The translations under genes and the position numbers were made by a program. The notes below the pieces were generated by a model. The model saw only the letters and a list, made by a program, of their open reading frames with translations. It was not told the origin of the DNA and searched no databases. DNA of 40,572 nucleotides from Akkermansia sp. (GTDB taxonomy: Bacteria; Verrucomicrobiota; Verrucomicrobiia; Verrucomicrobiales; Akkermansiaceae). Numbering within the stretch: position 1 is the first letter of the stretch; every line of letters starts with the position of its first letter. Of the stretch, positions 38,083 through 40,572 are shown piece after piece. Where the stretch lies: NCBI GenBank assembly GCA_017435365.1, contig JAFSFD010000007.1, positions 1-40,572 of the forward strand, read 5' to 3'.

Positions 38083-40353
38083 TCAGTTACGGGTGCGGCC
38101 ATCATCCCAGCCGGTCCGGGAGTGGCGCTTTTCGGCCTCGCGCTGGGCAGCTTCGGCGGCGGCTTCGCGCTGGGCGGCCTCCTGGGCAGCTGCAGCTTCC
38201 TCGGGGCTGACAGGTTCCGCCGCCTCCTCATCTTCCGCAGGGGCCATTCCTTCAGGCACATTGGCCTTGCGGGTGGGGCCGGCGAGCTCCTCCACCATGG
38301 TGGGCTGGATGCTCTCGAAGAAGCTCTTTACCACCATGGCGGCCATGTGGCCACCTGAGATTCGCTGGTGCGGCTTGCCTTCATACAGAGCCACATAGGC
38401 ATAGCGCGGGTTATCTGCGGGCATGAACCCGGCAAACCAGGCGAGTCGGCAATCCAGCGAGGGCGGGCCCCACTGGGCAGTACCGGTCTTACCGGCATTG
38501 GAAGTGTAGCTGAGCGCGGCGCGGCGACCGGTGCCACCATTCACCACGGCCTTCATCCCCTTGCGCACCACGGCCAGGGCAGAGCTCATATCCTGCAGGT
38601 TGCTCTGGGCTGAGGGCGTGAACTGGTAAACCACATTGCCATCCTTATCCAGCACCTGGCGGATGAGCTGAAGCTTGGGCAGGTACTCACCATTCGCGAT
38701 ACCGGCCACAGCGTGCGCCACCTGCAGCGGGGTGGCCAGCAGAGCCCCCTGGCCGATGGCCATGTTGGCGGCATCACCGGCCATGAAGCCACGGCCGTAG
38801 TTGCGGTGCATCCACTCCTCCGTGGGCACATTGCCGGCCTTATCCGGAATGGGAAGCCCGGTGGTGGAGCCATAGCCGAAGCGGCGGGCCACCTCGCACA
38901 GTCGCGCTGCGCCGATGCGGGGTTCGCGCGTGGCGGCAATCTGGTACATGAAGGGGTTGTTGGAAAGCACCAGGGCGGTCACGCAGTTGATGGAGCCGGA
39001 GAATTTGTTGTGGTTCTTGAACTCATGACCACCTATGCGCACGCTGTACGGGCAGTTCACATAGGTACCCTCGGTGATGATATTGTGGCGCAGACCGGCG
39101 GCCACGGTGATGGTCTTGAAGGTGGAAGCAGGCGGGTACACACCGGCATACGCACGGGAAACCAGCGGGGTATCCGGGTCGAGTCGCAGCGCATCGTAAT
39201 CCTTCTGCGAAATCGCGGGGATGAAGGTATTGGGGTCGAAGTTCGGGGCAGAGGCCAGCACCACCACCTCACCGGTGTGCACATCAATCATCACGAAGGC
39301 ACCGCGGCCCAGCGTGTTATCGCGCAGGGACTGCTCGGCAGCCTTCTGCCACTCCAGATTCAGCGTGGTCACGATGGTGCCGCCGGGGCGGGGCTTGCTC
39401 TGCAGCTCGTCCAGAATCTTGTTGCCACTCTCATCGAACATGAGGCGCCAGATACCGGGGCGCCCCGTGAGTTGCTTGTTGAACTTCAGCTCCAGACCGG
39501 CGCGGCCTTCCTGACGCTCGAAAATCGGGTCATTGTGATTGATGGGGCCGGTGGGCAGCTTCGCCTTCACACCGGTATACCCCAGAATGTGGCAGGCAGA
39601 GGTCTGGTGCGGATAGTTGCGGATATAAAGCGGAATGAGGTGCCCGTATTCTATGCCGCTCACCTTGGCGCGGATGGGCTCCAGCTCGCGGGCGCGGATG
39701 GTGGGGCCCACCGGCAGCGCCAGCCAGCGCCGCTGCTTATAGTGGTCCAGCAGCTGCGCATCAGTCTTGGCATATACCTTCAGACCGGCTTTTTCATAAG
39801 CGCCAATCACCTTACGCGCAATGGAAAGGATATTCTCCTCGCTCTCGTCCTTCAGCTGGCCGAAATTCACCGCCGGCTGGTAGGCCACCTCCGAACAGGC
39901 CAACACCAGACCGTTGCGGTCCGAAATGATACCGCGCGGCCCGGGCACCGTCAGCGACATGGTGCGGGCGTTCCTGCGGTTGGTGGCATAAGCCACGCGG
40001 GAGGGGTCATGCACCGTCGGGTCTGTCACCGCCGTGGTGGGCTTCAGCAAATCAAGCCCTGTTTCATCATGCCGGTCAGCGCCGGTCTCCGCATGCAGCG
40101 GTGAATCCGGGTCGGCCGTCTGCTCATAGCTCTCTGCCTGGCCCACACCTTCCTGCATAGCCGGCATGCGGTCCTCGCCGCCCAGTTTCACCGTCTCCAC
40201 AATCTCCTCTGCCGCTTCGTCATCCGGCATATCCTCCACAAAGGGAACCCCGCCGGCTTCTGCCGCAGGCGCCCCCTCCTGCCCCACGGCAGCAGGTGCA
40301 CCAAGTGACATGGCCAGAACAACTAATCCGGTGTAGAGCTTACTCCTGAGCAT
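38083..40353 (-). CDS. Class B penicillin-binding protein (PBP2/MrdA-like transpeptidase)
   Basis: This 756-residue D,D-transpeptidase shows the three catalytic motifs: SxxK with Ser410 and Lys413 (PASTFKT), SxN as Ser464-Asn465-Asn466 and KTG at Lys622 (GKTGTAQ). The pedestal domain begins with PGPRGIISDRNG (about 138), as in PBP2, the elongation-specific enzyme that works with RodA. Three features are unusual. The N-terminus looks like a cleavable signal peptide (LVVLAMSLGAPAAVGQ) instead of a plain anchor. About 100 acidic, Pro-rich residues follow before the pedestal. The C-terminus has a 50-residue Ala/Glu helical tail (EEAAAAQEAAQREAAAEAAQ). No mreB, mreC or rodA gene is nearby. The start is supported by a TAGAAT box 9 nt upstream. 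Confidence 0.92.
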   Translation of the reverse strand: MLRSKLYTGLVVLAMSLGAPAAVGQEGAPAAEAGGVPFVEDMPDDEAAEEIVETVKLGGEDRMPAMQEGVGQAESYEQTADPDSPLHAETGADRHDETGLDLLKPTTAVTDPTVHDPSRVAYATNRRNARTMSLTVPGPRGIISDRNGLVLACSEVAYQPAVNFGQLKDESEENILSIARKVIGAYEKAGLKVYAKTDAQLLDHYKQRRWLALPVGPTIRARELEPIRAKVSGIEYGHLIPLYIRNYPHQTSACHILGYTGVKAKLPTGPINHNDPIFERQEGRAGLELKFNKQLTGRPGIWRLMFDESGNKILDELQSKPRPGGTIVTTLNLEWQKAAEQSLRDNTLGRGAFVMIDVHTGEVVVLASAPNFDPNTFIPAISQKDYDALRLDPDTPLVSRAYAGVYPPASTFKTITVAAGLRHNIITEGTYVNCPYSVRIGGHEFKNHNKFSGSINCVTALVLSNNPFMYQIAATREPRIGAARLCEVARRFGYGSTTGLPIPDKAGNVPTEEWMHRNYGRGFMAGDAANMAIGQGALLATPLQVAHAVAGIANGEYLPKLQLIRQVLDKDGNVVYQFTPSAQSNLQDMSSALAVVRKGMKAVVNGGTGRRAALSYTSNAGKTGTAQWGPPSLDCRLAWFAGFMPADNPRYAYVALYEGKPHQRISGGHMAAMVVKSFFESIQPTMVEELAGPTRKANVPEGMAPAEDEEAAEPVSPEEAAAAQEAAQREAAAEAAQREAEKRHSRTGWDDGRTRN

Positions 40354-40362
40354 CGTAACCGC

Positions 40363-40391
40363 ATTCTACCCTATTTCCCACTCCCGTGCAA
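40363..40391 (-). promoter_or_regulatory. Promoter of the PBP gene
   Basis: TTGCAC (40386-40391), 17-nt spacer, TAGAAT (40363-40368) on the minus strand, 9 nt before the ATG at 40353. The leader would be about 2-3 nt. Confidence 0.7.
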
Positions 40392-40466
40392 CGAAAAACT
40401 TGCCCCGCCCCACGAGTCCCCCCACATGCGCCCCAAAGATTTGGTAAGCTATAGAAACATCAGCAA

Positions 40467-40572
40467 CATTTTGGAAGAAGCCCCTATCTGCTCGACAAAT
40501 TGATGTTTGTCGTTGTCGGGGCACGGGACTTCAGTCCCGAAATAACGGTGCTTCCAATCGGGACTGAAGTCC
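40467..40572 (+). repeat. Dispersed multi-hairpin repeat, copy 4 (cut by window end)
   Basis: It matches copy 1 from CATTTTGGAAGAAGCCCC onward with very few differences. Outer hairpin CGACAAA-TTGATG-TTTGTCG, inner hairpin 40521-40540, then the second inner arm begins at 40558 and runs off the window. Confidence 0.85.

Noticed and set aside
17694..40572. CRISPR array
   Set aside because: The four repeat copies are kilobases apart, in both orientations, and carry no regular spacers; no cas genes are present.

Overview
The window looks like chromosomal DNA of a gut-type Verrucomicrobium close to Akkermansia. I infer this from the gene set, not from a search. It holds a Na+-pumping methylmalonyl-CoA-type decarboxylase (propionate metabolism), two secreted GH33-type sialidases side by side, two large autotransporters with Akkermansia-style signal peptides, DUF4143 and DASS genes, high GC (about 60% by eye), and many starts without a Shine-Dalgarno sequence. 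No tRNA, rRNA, CRISPR array, transposase or phage gene was seen.

Layout. 0.3-4.3 kb: minus-strand decarboxylase operon (carboxyltransferase, small membrane subunit, biotin carrier, beta subunit). 4.4-9 kb: sugar nucleotidyltransferase and CPBP protease pair, a four-helix-bundle gene held between inverted repeats, an Lrp regulator with an aminotransferase, and a small membrane-anchored protein. 9-10 kb: a gene-less copy of the same repeat element, a TTATCC motif cluster and an exported nitroreductase-like protein. 10.2-15.2 kb: a plus-strand operon of DASS anion transporter, histidine kinase with a CRP-like sensor domain, stand-alone receiver protein and porin. 15.3-18.4 kb: AAA/DUF4143 ATPase, lipoprotein, small membrane protein and ribosomal protein bL9. 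18.5-29.2 kb: autotransporter, two sialidases, an orphan PTS EIIA and a second autotransporter, a surface and glycan-use region. 29.3-31.2 kb: small membrane protein, YggS and an RRM protein. 31.6-36.6 kb: MacA-MacB-TolC-type tripartite efflux operon. 36.7-40.4 kb: an AT-rich acyltransferase and a class B penicillin-binding protein.

Three things stand out. (1) A REPIN-like element exists in two forms. One carries a four-helix-bundle (S23/Avd-like) gene between 47-bp perfect inverted repeats that each contain a hairpin. The other, 2.6 kb away, keeps both hairpin ends, with base changes that preserve pairing, but has lost the gene. (2) In about half of the apparent transcription units the -10 box ends only 6-10 nt before the start codon, which predicts leaderless or nearly leaderless mRNAs; this also corrects two gene starts. 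(3) A second, unrelated multi-hairpin repeat of about 120 bp occurs four times in intergenic DNA, the last copy cut by the window end.

How the genes fit together. The sialidases, autotransporters and porin suit a mucin- or glycan-using outer-membrane organism. The decarboxylase would couple a late step of propionate formation to a Na+ gradient, and the DASS carrier could draw on such a gradient. The kinase and receiver cotranscribed with the carrier and porin probably regulate anion (dicarboxylate-like) uptake. These functional links are inferences from family knowledge and gene order.
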